The notes under the pieces are model-generated. The model was not told the DNA's origin. It saw nothing but the letters and a program-made list of their open reading frames with translations, and made no database searches. From assembly GCA_944739405.2 (NCBI GenBank), contig OX123197.2, positions 1,557,501 to 1,621,500 of the forward strand: DNA of 64,000 nucleotides. Reading direction: 5' to 3'. Position numbers and translations under genes: made by a program. This document shows positions 44,912 through 55,359 of this stretch, piece by piece (position 1 is the first letter of the stretch; the number at the start of each line of letters is the position of its first letter). Origin of the DNA: Euclidia mi. Taxonomy: Eukaryota > Arthropoda > Insecta > Lepidoptera > Erebidae.

Positions 44912-45896
44912 GTAAATACAGATAATATACATAGATCTATTCATCAAGCATTGTTTGCGAGTGGGGTTGTATCTATTACATGATGCAGTGGCAATAGGCA
45001 GGTATTTAAAGAATTTTGTAGTCTTCGAACAGTCGAACTGTATTTAATTTTATTAAATTTGAACAAATTTGCTCGTTATAGGCCTTTACTAAACTTTCGT
45101 GGTCATTAATATTACTTTTTCTTTTTTCTAAAGGATGTATACCACGTACTTTTGTTTCGAGTACCCGGTATTTGGCATCCGTGAACATGGCGCTTGCAAC
45201 AGTGTTTAATATCGGTTACTCGAAATAAAGGAACGTGGAATATATTCTGTACAAAAATGTAAAAGAAATATGCTCATGTTCACAAAGGCAATAACGATTA
45301 CCTACCTCATGTAAGTAATTCGAGGTATAACCTCAAATTACTTACATGAGGTAGGCGCTGACTATAGTCAGCACAGCTCCAGACTGATAATGACAGTTTT
45401 GTTTTAGAATTAATCTTGCCAACGATTTGGGTTGTAGATATGCTAATTGATTTACTAGAAAATGAAAGGAAAACTTTTTTTGCTTCCACATTTTTTTTCT
45501 ATTAAATAAATATTTGTGTTCACGTCTCTGAAAGTTTTTAATTTATTAATTCTAAATATCTCAATATACAAAAAAAGGAATCGACTATATATTCTTAAAC
45601 AGAAGACTCTTCCTGACCAGAATAAAATAATCTCTCCATCACTAGAGACTTTTAACTATCCAAACAAGCAATGGACTCAAAAAGCATTATACTCAAAACA
45701 TTCGTGTTTGGGTTCGGGTCTTACACGCCTCGATCATCTAGCCTGGCCAGAAGACCTTAATCCTCTGTCTTTCAAAATGTGTCACCAATCACTGATTATT
45801 TTTAAAACATCTGCTAGTTTACAACATTTCATTGATAGTAACTATCTACAGCTGACATTATTCCTTGAGGTCAATGAATTTTCTTTTGTCGTCTAG
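44912..45896 (+). other. Intron W6-W7 (985 bp)
   Basis: It contains a hairpin at about 45306-45352 (arms CCTCATGTAAGTAATT and near-inverse). An open frame at 45516-45896 reads into exon W7 on the same strand but has no recognisable content and is in intronic, AT-rich sequence. Confidence 0.6.
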
Positions 45897-46089
45897 GCCG
45901 GTTGCCCAGCAACTGATGGCAGGTGAAGTAGTCCAGCCGGAAAGTTGCGAGTGCGTGACGGTGTACTTCAGTGACATCGTGGGTTTCACTGAACTCTGCG
46001 CCGCCTCCACGCCCATGCAGGTTGTCGACCTCCTCAACGATCTGTACAGCACTTTCGATAGGATCATCGGATTCTATGATGTTTATAAG
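45897..46089 (+). CDS. Gyc32E: Guanylate cyclase exon W7 (cyclase domain, first metal site)
   Basis: Residues 336-400, from the acceptor GTCTAG to the donor GTACTA, ending in phase 0. RPVAQQLMAGEVVQPE leads into VTVYFSDIVGFTELC; Asp362 in YFSD is the first metal-binding aspartate of class III cyclases. STPMQVVDLLNDLYSTFD and RIIGFYDVYK follow. The DRIIGFYDVYK form is a reason for preferring Gyc32E. Confidence 0.95.
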
Positions 46090-46576
46090 GTACTACCTAC
46101 TCCTTTACACCTATCTGTCTATGATACACATAGTTTTACTAAACAGTCACAGTACGCTTCGCATCTCTAAGCGGTGTGGCGCCGTCCGGGAACCTCGTGC
46201 GCCGTCAGGAGAGTCAGTCATCAAAAGCCCAGCAAGACACACACATACATTGCCTGGTGTGCACTTTTGAAAAGAACCATAATTACACGTGATAAGTCCA
46301 ATAAGCTAAAGAAACCCTATTTTAATGACCTTTGCCTTTACATATGGTCCTCCGAGCCGGATAAATCAATTCCATCACAAATGCTTCCAGAAGAGAATCT
46401 TGAAACTTTACAGAGCATCTGGCAAGTAGTAACAGCCAATTTCGATAAGAATAGTCGCAATCGCAACAGATCCTAGAAACTACTAGGAATTGATAGAAAT
46501 TCTGACGATAGACATAAGATTAGTTCTTAGTGCAGCGATTTTTTTATATAAAAAAGTCTATTTCCCGTGTATACAG
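46090..46576 (+). other. Intron W7-W8 (487 bp)
   Basis: The shortest intron. An open frame at 46174-46476 has no recognisable domain, and I see no repeat. Confidence 0.6.
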
Positions 46577-46729
46577 GTGGAGACAATAGGCGACGCGTAC
46601 ATGGTGGTGTCAGGCCTACCAGAACGTAACGGGGATCTGCACGCTCGTGAGATTTGCCTCATGGCGCTCGCCATCGTGGAGGCGGTACGCGGATTCGTCG
46701 TCAGGCACCGACCTACACACCGGCTTGAG
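46577..46729 (+). CDS. Gyc32E: Guanylate cyclase exon W8 (second metal site, guanine Glu)
   Basis: Residues 401-451, phase 0 on both sides, acceptor GTATACAG, donor GTAAAT. VETIGDAYMVVSGLPERNG includes Glu402, which in this family selects guanine, and Asp406, the second metal ligand. HAREICLMALAIVEAVRGF and RHRPTHRLE follow. A 6.1-kb LINE insertion begins 20 bp after the exon, with its target duplication starting at the third intron base. Confidence 0.95.
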
Positions 46730-46824
46730 GTAAATTGGATGACTTACTTGATACTTGATGGCACGGGCTGTTTCCGCAACTCCACGTCTTGGCGTGTATT
46801 TTGCGTGCAGGTGGGAATGGTGTC

Positions 46825-48886
46825 TTCATTCGAGCCACCCCAGCTCTTCGAGGAAGGTCAGCAGACTCTTGATGTGGCCCACTGCCTCCCTCAGGGTGCT
46901 GTATCTCGTCAGCCTGCTGTCAGTACTGCTGCCTGTACTGTGCGACCTCAGGGCAGTCGAGGAGCAGGTGGGCTACCGTCTCGTCTGCTGCCATACAGGC
47001 CCTGCACAGCGGGCTGTCAGTGATACCTACCTATAGTAAATAGGTGTTTATTAAAGAATCCGTGTCCTGTGTAGGCGGCCGTGACTGTCCGCAGTTGTTG
47101 TTTGGACAGCCGGAGGATTTGTTTGGCTATCTTACCGTCTACTGCGGGAAGAGCCTCCTTGGCCTGCCTACATGTTTGAATACCAATCCAGGACTGGTTG
47201 TGTTGGGTCCTGGTCCTATTCCTTACCAGGTTGCGATAAAAACCAGAAGGGAGGGGAATAATGGGCTCGGTTCCCACCACCTCTAAAGTGGCCCCTCTTC
47301 TGGCAAGTACGTCGGCTGCGTCATTCCCTCTTGAGCCACTGTGGCCCTTGATCCATTGCAGTGTTAATTTGTTTTGTTTACCTACCTCTGTTAGTTTCTG
47401 GTGACATTCAAGCGTGAGTGCCGAGGTGATAGTATGGCTTTTGAGGGCTGAGAGGACAGCCTTACTATCTGAGAGGATCCTAATGGATCGTTCCCTTACC
47501 TCACGTGCCATGATTGCTGTGGCAGCTAGGATTATGCCAAAACATTCAGCCTGGTAGACCGTGTTGTAGGCTCCCAGCGGTTCTGCGATGTTGATGTTAA
47601 GGTCCTCGGAGAATACTCCTGAACCCGTACCTGTATCCGTCTTAGACCCATCTGTGAAGATCGTGAGCTCGTTGTGGCCAACCGCTCCCTCGTGTAGATC
47701 CTCGTACAGTTGGATTTTGTATTTCTTATCGAAAACAAATTGTTTCGGTATTCGGTCGCCAATGGCTTGTGTGAGAGGAACTTCTTTAAAGAGTGTGTTT
47801 AAGTTGCTAGTGTGCGGTGTGTTAGTGTCTTTCCAGAGCTTCAGAGCTCTTAGCCGGATCGCCGACATCGTTGCTTCCTGTTGTATGAACAGGTGCAATG
47901 GAGGCAAGTCCAGCAACACTTCGAGTGCCGCTGTAGGTGTAGTTTTCATGCAGCCTGTGGCCGCTAGGCATGCAAGTCTTTGAAGCTTTTGAAGCTTGTT
48001 GGCGGCCGTTGTTAGGTTGGTCCGAGGCCACCACACTACTGCGCCGTAGCTTATCATCGGACGTATTATTGTCTTATAGAGCCATAAGACAATTTTGGGG
48101 GATAGGCCCCATCCTACCGTTTACCTATCATCTTCTTGCACTGCCAGAAGACGATGCTGGCTTATTTTCCATGTGGCTGTTCCATGTCAATTTGCTGTCA
48201 AGAGTGACTCCCAGGTACTTTACCTCGGTGGACAGCTTGAGCTCTGTGTTGAATAGCCTGGGCAGTCGGTAAGTACCCAGCGCGCGTTTGTGTGTGAACA
48301 TAACTAGTTCGGTCTTGTTCGGGTTTACTGATAATTCGTACTCATTACACCACCACTCTACTATGCGTAGAGCCTGTTGAGTAAGGTCGTACACTGTACT
48401 AGTTACCTTACCTGAGGTGAGAATGGTCAGATCATCTGCATATCCTATTGTGTAAAAATATCTCGCGTTGAGTTTGTCTATGAGTTCATTGATGACTAAG
48501 TTCCACAATAGCGGGGAGAATACACCGCCCTGCGGGCAACCTTTGGTTATCAAGGCTGTCTGGGAGTCGCCGTGCAGGCGCACTACTCTTTTGCTGAGCA
48601 TGTTTTGGATCCCCTGTATGAGCATCTGATCCACACCATGTCTGGCTAGGGCGTTGCTTATACTGGAGAAGTTTGTCTTGTCAAAGGCTCCTTCTATGTC
48701 AATGAAGGTGCCCAGACAGATGCTTTTTTGTTGTATAGCAGCTTCTATCTGGTTCACGACCTGATGTAAGGCCGATTCCGTCGATTTCCCTGAGCTGTAT
48801 GCATGTTGATTGGCATGTAGGGGTAGGTGTTTAAGTGCCCCACTTCTTAATTCCCTCTCGCATAGCCTTTCCAAGGCTTTAAGCAT
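46825..48886 (-). pseudogene. LOA-type ORF2, 3' half: reverse transcriptase, RNase H, zinc knuckle (broken)
   Basis: The first block (48128-48886) is the reverse transcriptase: HAYSSGKSTESALHQ, FIDIEGAFDKTNFSSI, CPQGGVFSPLLWNLV and GYADDLTIL. At least two frameshifts at about 48110-48165 lead to 47017-48057, which holds ISYGAVVWWPRT and the RNase H domain (ELTIFTDGSKTDTGTGSG, AECFGIILAAT, RILSDSKAVLSAL, LQWIKGHSGSRGNDAAD). Its acidic residues Asp, Glu, Asp, Asp are all there. A further frameshift separates the C-terminal Cys/His motif and the final helix ending near 46825. The protein cannot be made whole as it stands. Confidence 0.85.
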
Positions 48887-48976
48887 GAAGGAGGTCAGGC
48901 TTATTGGTCTGAAGGACTTTGCATTTGTGTAATCTGTTTTGCCTGGTTTTGGTATGAAAATTAGTTTGACTTCCCT

Positions 48977-50458
48977 TCAATTCTTCGGTACATATCTAAG
49001 GGCCAGGCTAGCCCTCATGATTGCCAGAAGTCTTTTGCGGACCGGTTCACCCCCCCATTGTAATAACCCAGGGAAGATGCCGTCCAGTCCGGCTGCTTTG
49101 AAGGGATGGAAGCTATCGATGGCCCATCGGAGTTTTTCTTCTGTGACCACGGTGTTTGCGTGTCTCCACTCGTGTTCGGTCGCCACTGTTGGTGTATCGT
49201 GCCACGTTATTACCGGGGTGAGGACGCAGCCTGGGAAGTGTGTTTCTAGTAGGACGCGTCTTGTCTCCTCCTCCGATGTGGTGTATGTGTTATCCGGTTT
49301 ACGGAGAGTACCTGGTGCAACCATCAGTTGCTGAGCCAGTAGTTTCCTTACCCGGTTTGCTTGTTGGCAAGATTCAATGCTCCCACAGAATTTTCGCCAT
49401 CCCATGGTGCGTCTGAATCTGAGGCATTTCTTGTAGCTTGATTTGGCCGCTTTATAAGCGTCCCAATCTGCGTCCGCGCTTGTGTTCATTGCCCTGTTAA
49501 GGGCCCTTCTTACCTTCTTGCGCTTGCGTTCAAGCTCAGCGCCCCACCAGGGTTGTTTACCTGGGGTTGAGGGTAGAGTGGATTCTGGGCATGCTGTGTG
49601 GTAGCTGTCTAGCATCGACTGCGTCAGTGTACATACCTGCTTGTCGATCTGTTCATTGTCACCCAGTACCGTCGGCGTAGCAGTAAGGGTAAGTTTATCT
49701 TTAAGTAATTGGACATACTTTGCTTTGTCAGTGTTGTGTGGTTTCCTGCGTGGCTGTGTAGGTTGTATAACGACTTCCATAGAGAAGCTGATCCATCTGT
49801 GGTCTGAGCACGATGCCTCTTTCGAGACGTGCCATCCCTTGATGCGTTCAGCCGCTCCTTCTGTTGCGAGAGTTAAGTCGATAATTGTCTGACTACGTCT
49901 TGTGACGAAGGTGGGCTCCGTACCTGTGTTTAATAGGGTAAGATTAGTGGTGAATAGGTATTCAACCAGTGATTTACCTCTCTTGTTATTGCAGTTCATG
50001 CCCCACATTTGGTGGTGGGCATTGGAGTCCGTTCCTATTACGACCTCCGGTTTGGTTCTCTCGCACTGGTTAACCAGACGCGTGAGGTCGAACGGTGGCG
50101 GGTCTTCGGCCTGGGGCATGTAGACCGATGCGAAAACAACCGCTATACTCCTTGGCTGCTGTGTTATTTCAATTTGTATCGCTGTGATGTCTCTGGAACA
50201 GAACTCCGTTAGAACTTGGGCTCTGATGTTTTTAGTTGTCAGTATGCAGGTTCTTGGATGTGTGTGGTCAGTTGAAGAATAAATCTTACCTCCCAGGCTG
50301 GAGAGGCCTCTGATGAGGCCACCCCTTATCCAAGGTTCCTGGATGAGCACGATGGCTGATTGTTGGACCTCCATCCATTTGCGCAGTTGCGCAGTGGCCG
50401 CTTGGCTGTGATGGAGGTTGATTTGGAGGCAACTAACGTCACTAGGCAGAGGGTTCAT
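48977..50458 (-). CDS. LOA-type ORF2, 5' half: AP endonuclease and start of reverse transcriptase
   Basis: 493 open residues. Endonuclease motifs are CLQINLHHSQAATAQL (10-25), IVLIQEPWI, FASVYMPQAED, IGTDSNAHHQMWG, IIDLTLAT and CSDHRWISF. FKAAGLDGIFPGLLQWG near the end begins the reverse transcriptase. The frame ends at TGA (48977-48979), where a tryptophan codon is expected; the same frame continues on the far side through 48886-48128. It starts inside ORF1, overlapping its end by 17 nt. Confidence 0.85.
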   Translation of the reverse strand: MNPLPSDVSCLQINLHHSQAATAQLRKWMEVQQSAIVLIQEPWIRGGLIRGLSSLGGKIYSSTDHTHPRTCILTTKNIRAQVLTEFCSRDITAIQIEITQQPRSIAVVFASVYMPQAEDPPPFDLTRLVNQCERTKPEVVIGTDSNAHHQMWGMNCNNKRGKSLVEYLFTTNLTLLNTGTEPTFVTRRSQTIIDLTLATEGAAERIKGWHVSKEASCSDHRWISFSMEVVIQPTQPRRKPHNTDKAKYVQLLKDKLTLTATPTVLGDNEQIDKQVCTLTQSMLDSYHTACPESTLPSTPGKQPWWGAELERKRKKVRRALNRAMNTSADADWDAYKAAKSSYKKCLRFRRTMGWRKFCGSIESCQQANRVRKLLAQQLMVAPGTLRKPDNTYTTSEEETRRVLLETHFPGCVLTPVITWHDTPTVATEHEWRHANTVVTEEKLRWAIDSFHPFKAAGLDGIFPGLLQWGGEPVRKRLLAIMRASLALRYVPKN

Positions 50459-52031
50459 CTTTGGATGATGTCCCCACCTCCCCGACCGTCAGCTGCGTTA
50501 GGCCGGCCAGGATGTCGCCAGCCTCCACCCCGTCGTCCCGCCGCACCGGGCTCAGGAGCAGGCTCTCATCTTCCGAGTTACCCTCGGCTGACGGGCCAGC
50601 CCCCGAGCCAGACGCGGCCGGCTCTGACGGGCCGGGTTCTGCGTCGCACCCTGGCTTGGTATTTGAGTCCTGCTTGACTCGTGTGGAGTTGTCGTCCGGA
50701 GGATGGTCGACAAACTTACCTGAGGGGTCCCGGAACCTGACGTAGACGGCACCTACCCCCAACGCGAGGCGGCGCTCGTTCTTCATCAGGATCGGGACCT
50801 GTTCTACTGGGACGCCCACTACTAGGAACCACCCACCTGACTGCCTTTCAGAGTGCAGCATCGACCATTTGTCAACCTCCAACCAGGGGTTCTGAAACTC
50901 CAGAGCGCGACCCACGTCGCGCACGTCGTCTAAGACCCCCTGTTCGTTGGGTACGACAATGCCGCACCGCACTCTCTTCGGGGTCTCTTCCTGGCCCCTA
51001 ACCTCCAGTTCGAAGCCCGGTGGTGGGACCAGGAGAGAGACTGCCTCCGTCAGCCAGGTACGCGTTGCCTCGTCGGCGCACCAAAGTTTGAGGACCCCGT
51101 CCGCGTGCACGGGTTTCCCGGTGAACGCTGGAGCGGGGCGTTTGGGGGTTTTGGTCGACCAGGCATCACTCAGGATCTTTTTTTGGAGCTCCCGGAGTAC
51201 CTGGTCCACCAACTCCTTCGGCAAGTTCTCTGTGCGTTTGCATGTTACTGCAACACCCAGGGACGCCTTGGAGGCCTGTGCGTAGGACTTACCTTGTATC
51301 CTGGAGGAGTCGAGGCGGGGCTTCTTGTGCTCCCCTTGAGGCGAGCTGGTCTCGTTGAGAGCACGTTTGGCCTTACCTCTTTCCTTGTTTTCGGCAGTTT
51401 TACCTGCCGCGTTTCCCGGTGGTGCTGGGGCTGGATGCCATCCAGGGTGGCCAGCCCGCCGCTTGGCGGCAGGCGGCTTCCCCGTACTGCCTCTGGCCTT
51501 CGTGCACCCCTCGCTACTGAACGTGGGCTGCGCGCTGGTCACATTGCTGGGACCTGCGACGGCAACCTGCTCAGCTGTTTTAGTGGAGGCAGCACCGGCA
51601 GTAGCAGCGGCTTGTTCAGCCTTCCGCCTAATTGCCATGCGCTGTCTCTTGCTTTTGTTGTTCCTCTTTTTCTTCGTGGAACTGGTAGAAGCGGGGCCAC
51701 TCGGTTGTGTGGTGGGCGGGCGTTGGACAGGACCGGTGATCTTGCCCTTACCCTTGCCCTTACGGTGACTCACCACTTGCCAGCCCGCGAAGGAGGAGTC
51801 ATCTTCCCGCTTGATCTCAAACGGGCTGACGATTGTAAGGACGGGACCAGTACTAGCGTTAGCCAGCGCTGAAGTCACGTCCTTGGGGGATGGTTTGACA
51901 CCTGCAGCCGGGGCCACGGCGTCGACCATCTGTATGGTTTTGATTGTGGCGGCGGGAGCTTTCGCCGTCCCCGTCGCGGTTGGGGTAATAAAAAGGATTT
52001 CGGTATCCATACGTTTACTTAAAGACTTCAT
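50442..52031 (-). CDS. LOA-type ORF1 (gag-like)
   Basis: 529 intact residues. The N-terminal half is low-complexity and basic (KKKRNNKSKRQRMAIRRKAE), likely nucleic-acid-binding or nuclear-targeting. A globular domain at about 290-450 contains GVLKLWCADEATRTWLTEAV and KRVRCGIVVPNEQG; this resembles the DUF4780-type domain of insect LINE gag proteins, from memory. The C-terminal tail is acidic and Ser/Pro-rich. No CCHC knuckles are seen. It is much more GC-rich than flanking DNA, so long antisense frames on the + strand (such as 51105-51872) are shadows. Confidence 0.8.
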   Translation of the reverse strand: MKSLSKRMDTEILFITPTATGTAKAPAATIKTIQMVDAVAPAAGVKPSPKDVTSALANASTGPVLTIVSPFEIKREDDSSFAGWQVVSHRKGKGKGKITGPVQRPPTTQPSGPASTSSTKKKRNNKSKRQRMAIRRKAEQAAATAGAASTKTAEQVAVAGPSNVTSAQPTFSSEGCTKARGSTGKPPAAKRRAGHPGWHPAPAPPGNAAGKTAENKERGKAKRALNETSSPQGEHKKPRLDSSRIQGKSYAQASKASLGVAVTCKRTENLPKELVDQVLRELQKKILSDAWSTKTPKRPAPAFTGKPVHADGVLKLWCADEATRTWLTEAVSLLVPPPGFELEVRGQEETPKRVRCGIVVPNEQGVLDDVRDVGRALEFQNPWLEVDKWSMLHSERQSGGWFLVVGVPVEQVPILMKNERRLALGVGAVYVRFRDPSGKFVDHPPDDNSTRVKQDSNTKPGCDAEPGPSEPAASGSGAGPSAEGNSEDESLLLSPVRRDDGVEAGDILAGLTQLTVGEVGTSSKDEPSA

Positions 52032-53399
52032 CCCTCTGGCTTCCCACCCTCCATGGAGCCCGCAACAGGGAACATCATACCGGACGTTAGGATTACCAGA
52101 GGGATATAGGAACGCAAGGCTGGCTTACAGCACGACATCGGGCGCCCGCTCGGGTCAAAGGTCGGAGCCTAGTTACCAACTCCATCCGTCTTCCCTCGCT
52201 TGCGCCTTCAGTATAGCCTTCACCCACCACATCAACAGCCGAAATAAATTCCAACTGCTGATGCGGACCCCACGTCCCTAGCCTGTGGTCCTCTGAAGGG
52301 ACACGATGGCCATTTCCCCCGCTGCGGCTCACAGCGGGGGCTACCGTTTAGCGTGAAATCGGGACCAAAGAGGGCGTGTTGCCTCACGGTCGCATTACCG
52401 CCAGCGCCGCTCGGCTCAACCCCCCAGGACTCCGTCATCCCCGCGTACGGCGCTCGACTGCGCAGGTCCTAGCGCAGGTGGTCAACTTCTCTTACCCGTG
52501 ACTGTTTACTACGGGCCCAAGCCCACCCTGCCACGAGGGGGCGTGGTGAAGAGATGTGTAAGTGAATGTGTGTGTGTGCGCGCATGTGTGTACGTGTGTG
52601 TGTATGCGTGTGTAAAGTGCCTGTTATTTGTGTTTCGGCTGGAGGTTTTGGTTGCATCCATTTCTGAAGGAACTGGACCAAGAACGGGCGGCAACCTCGA
52701 GAAGGATAGTCCACCAGCCTTGCCTTAGGGATCATCACGACCTGCGCTACCCCTGAGACCATTCGCCACTCCCTGCACCGGACTCAGGTACAGGGAGTAG
52801 AAGTCAGTGCAGCTCAGTGATGCTAAAGATGAGTTGACCTGCACGGGCTTCCGCCCAATGGATTCCAAATTGGATGACTTACTTCGTAAGGAGAGTATAG
52901 GTTTAATGTACTATTCTTATTAGGTGATCAAATGTAGTGGAGGCAATAGACGAGTTTAGGTGTTGTTCTCAATAGGCAGATGGCAATGACCAAATGATAC
53001 GTATCATCGATATATATTATGTACTAACGATACGTATCAACTCGGAAAGGGATGTTCATTATATCACCTCTCACCTCGCCGTCAAACCAAAGCAGATCAG
53101 CAACTCCGATACAGTGACTGAGCTACGGCAACGCCACTCTTTCGGCTCACCGAATGCCGATTTCCTTGTTTAGCAGTTTTGGGTTAAGCTTAAGGACGAA
53201 GAGTTGCAAGTTGACCACTCACTGCATTCCGGTTCGTATTGAGTTTCATACAAATAATGAAGGTTTGAGTTGATACGGTAATAATCCCTTTCCAAATGGA
53301 TATATTGTGTGCTATGTCCTGGAAACCAGCAAGCTTCATATTGGATAAACTACGCATATTTTTCATACTTACTTTTAAGGCTTGTTGATTGATGAACAG

Positions 53400-53520
53400 G
53401 TACGTGTCGGTGTGCACTCGGGCCCGGTGTGTGCAGGAGTCGTCGGCGTCAAAATGCCGCACTACTGTCTCTTCGGAGACACCGTGAACACCGCTAGCCG
53501 CATGGAGTCTACTGGACAAC
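53400..53520 (+). CDS. Gyc32E: Guanylate cyclase exon W9 (guanine Cys and transition-state residues)
   Basis: Residues 452-491 plus one base (phase 1), acceptor GATGAACAG, donor GTAAGG. VRVGVHSGPVCAGVVGVKMP is followed by HYCLFGDTVNTASRMESTGQ. Cys474 contacts guanine; Asn481 and Arg485 are the transition-state residues. All invariant positions are present. Confidence 0.95.
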
Positions 53521-55087
53521 GTAAGGCATATTTCTTACATTTTGTACTATTTTTATAGGTATCTTCCGCAACGAGTTTTAAAGGTTATGGAAAGTCATCG
53601 ATACTTAGGCCTACTCCCATTGGCATCCAAGTTGGAGCCTGGTATACGCTTTTTAGTTTAACCAAATCTAACAAAATATTAGCTTTTCCACAGCCATTCG
53701 AACGCTACAATCTGTCCGAGCTCCGCAACCCGAAGAGGTTCTTTGTATCAACCAGTGTCGGAATATGTGGAGCCTTCTCGCAATGACTGTCATAGATCTT
53801 TATAACATTTTTTTGTTAATAATATAATGCATTATGTACATAAGTAACATATAAATGTTAAGGCACGAAAACTTACTACTGATTATTTCATAATATATTT
53901 TGCCTAAAAGGTAAAATGTGACGAAACTATGTTACTGTAACATCTGAATCTGTACCACTTTTCCTGCAAATAAAATATATTTTATTTCATTTTTATGTTT
54001 ATTGGCACGGGAATCGTGTTTTTTTTAATTATTTGTTTTTCGCAAATGTTTTAATTGAAATAAAAGGTAAGAAATAAATTTAGATGGCTGCATTTTATTT
54101 CAAAATGAAAATGCGTGAAGTAGATTGTCACAGTACTTGTAGTTTGAGATTTATAACACTTAACTTGTTGTTTATGCGTCAACTTTATAATTTATGTGGG
54201 TAACTTACTTTCGAATGTTATAACTTGTTAAATGTACGCAAAACGAGTGAAAACTCTGTCTCAGCCAACTTTACATTATTTTTTAATTTTGTCACCATAA
54301 CCAATGATTTTCCTATGCTTTATTTTCCTGTAACTACGCGAAACTGTTTCCGGATATCACTTTTGTTACTAATTTCCAAGAGTACTGCATACATACAGGG
54401 TGTCACAAGACTCATCACCAAGCCGAAGTCTACTGGTTCTGGACATCATGCCAATTCATACTAACCAACAATAATACCTGGGAAACGATTCTTTTTTTGA
54501 GTTTTCACATATTTTAAACCGCAATAAAAAGCGCGCGCGTGCAATGCTCGAAATACCTACTTATCCATGGGGTTATAGGGCATCTAAAGAACATATTGGC
54601 GGGGTAAAGGCATCGATTTTGTACCTAATTAGAAAAATCCACACTAACTTTGAGCCGCAATGTCTCCTGAACCAGTAATTTCCCAGGTATAGTGCCGAAG
54701 TAAAAAATGTTCGTAGTGTAATATTTTCTTGGGTTTACGCGAATGTTACACATTGAAATTAAACTACAGTTTACGGATTTAAATGTAATAAGTAACCAGT
54801 GCAACCAATATAACGCGATAAAATCCGTAAACTGTAGTTTAATTTCAAAATGTTCGTAGTGATTGGTACAACATGGGATTTCAGTTTTCGTTAAGGGTCT
54901 TGTTACACCCTGTATAAAATACCCTTACCTTCAGTAGGTATAGGTATAGTACCTATCAAACAATTATCGGTATGCGGTACTCATGTTAAGATAGCCTCTT
55001 TCAGAATCAACAGCTCTACCACTAAGGTAAGGTATGTCCACTTATTTCCTCGACTCTGACTTCGCATTTTTGTTTGTCCCACTGTAG
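53521..55087 (+). other. Intron W9-W10 (1.6 kb)
   Basis: It holds MITE-G copy 5 (54394-54915), which is itself interrupted. I see nothing recognisable at 53530-54390. Confidence 0.65.
54394..54915 (+). mobile_element. MITE-G copy 5, interrupted by a 128-bp insert
   Basis: Left end TACAGGGTGTCACAAGACTC and right end GGGTCTTGTTACACCCTGTA. The insert at 54719-54846 is bordered by AAAATGTTCGTAGTG at 54704-54718 and 54847-54861, a 15-bp target duplication. The insert contains inverted 27-bp arms (core AACTACAGTTTACGGATTT) and a block (CAATATAACGCGATAAAATC) also at about 21898-21918. Confidence 0.8.
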
Positions 55088-55359
55088 CCCTCCGCATCCA
55101 CCTGAGCGAGAACACAAGAGACCTGCTGGAGCAGTGGGGCACCTTCGTGGTGGAACGTCGAGGAGAGGTCGAGCTCAAGGGTCGAGGTCGGATGGTCACC
55201 TACTGGCTGCTTCACTGCTCGGAGCCTGAGACCAGGTCACTGACCCAAGGACCGCAGCCACCGCCGCAGTACCCAATACTGTTCCCTGGGCTACCCCCGC
55301 CGTCGCTGTCTCTGCAAGTACCTTATCTAGTGGTGGACTCTCCTACTTTAGCTGCGTAA
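55088..55359 (+). CDS. Gyc32E: Guanylate cyclase exon W10 (terminal)
   Basis: Completes residue 492 and ends at 581 with TAA at 55357-55359. The acceptor is CACTGTAG. PLRIHLSENTRDLLEQWGTF then VVERRGEVELKGRGRMVTYW is the closing segment of the cyclase domain. LLHCSEPETRSLTQGPQP and a Pro-rich tail ending DSPTLAA follow; no PDZ-type end is obvious. AATAAA lies at 55373-55378, only about 14 bp after the stop, so the real polyadenylation site could be further on. Part of this exon and its 3' flank is duplicated at about 55450-55690. Confidence 0.93.

Larger units (their letters stand above)
46750..52866 (-). mobile_element. Full-length LOA-type LINE with 18-bp target duplication
   Basis: AAATTGGATGACTTACTT occurs at 46732-46749 and 52867-52884, exactly flanking 6117 bp. 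On the minus strand the order is 5' untranslated region (with a TG-rich tract at about 52567-52613), ORF1 (50442-52031) and ORF2 with endonuclease, reverse transcriptase, RNase H and a C-terminal Cys/His cluster (about 46990-47030, CRACMAADETVAHLLLDCP). RNase H plus a C-terminal zinc knuckle suggests the LOA/I group, and LOA fits best. There is no poly(A) tail. ORF1 is intact; ORF2 carries a nonsense codon and several frameshifts. Confidence 0.88.
46730..53399 (+). other. Intron W8-W9, mostly one inserted LINE
   Basis: The intron is 6670 bp. Removing the LINE (6117 bp) and one copy of its 18-bp target duplication leaves a native intron of 535 bp, comparable to its neighbours. The native part (52885-53399) shows no recognisable feature. 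Confidence 0.85.
201..55359 (+). other. Gyc32E: Receptor guanylate cyclase gene, intracellular part (10 exons)
   Basis: This spans the 3' portion of a membrane guanylate cyclase gene; such proteins convert GTP to cGMP in response to extracellular ligands. Ten exons splice in compatible phases with GT/AG borders and give 581 residues: kinase-homology domain (about 1-286), signalling helix (about 287-335), cyclase domain (about 336-530) and a Pro-rich tail. The guanine-selecting Glu402 and Cys474 and metal-binding Asp362 and Asp406 (numbering within this partial protein) are present, so the enzyme should be an active guanylate cyclase. Assignment to Gyc32E rather than Gyc76C rests on remembered family features such as LPRPVAQQLMAG and DRIIGFYDVYK. 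The family is certain and the subfamily likely. The extracellular and transmembrane exons lie left of the window. Introns range from 487 bp to 19.7 kb. Confidence 0.9.

Noticed and set aside
45516..45896. 126-residue + strand frame running into exon W7
   Set aside because: Its sequence is AT-rich intron with no recognisable domain, and the correct W7 entry is the acceptor at 45895-45896 in the required phase.
51105..51872. 255-residue + strand frame opposite LOA ORF1
   Set aside because: It is a GC-rich antisense shadow of a well-supported minus-strand ORF and has no domain.
201..55359. Assignment to Gyc76C or a natriuretic-peptide-receptor orthologue
   Set aside because: The linker and cyclase motifs (LPRPVAQQLMAG, RIIGFYDVYK) fit Gyc32E better by memory; a tree with full-length proteins would decide.
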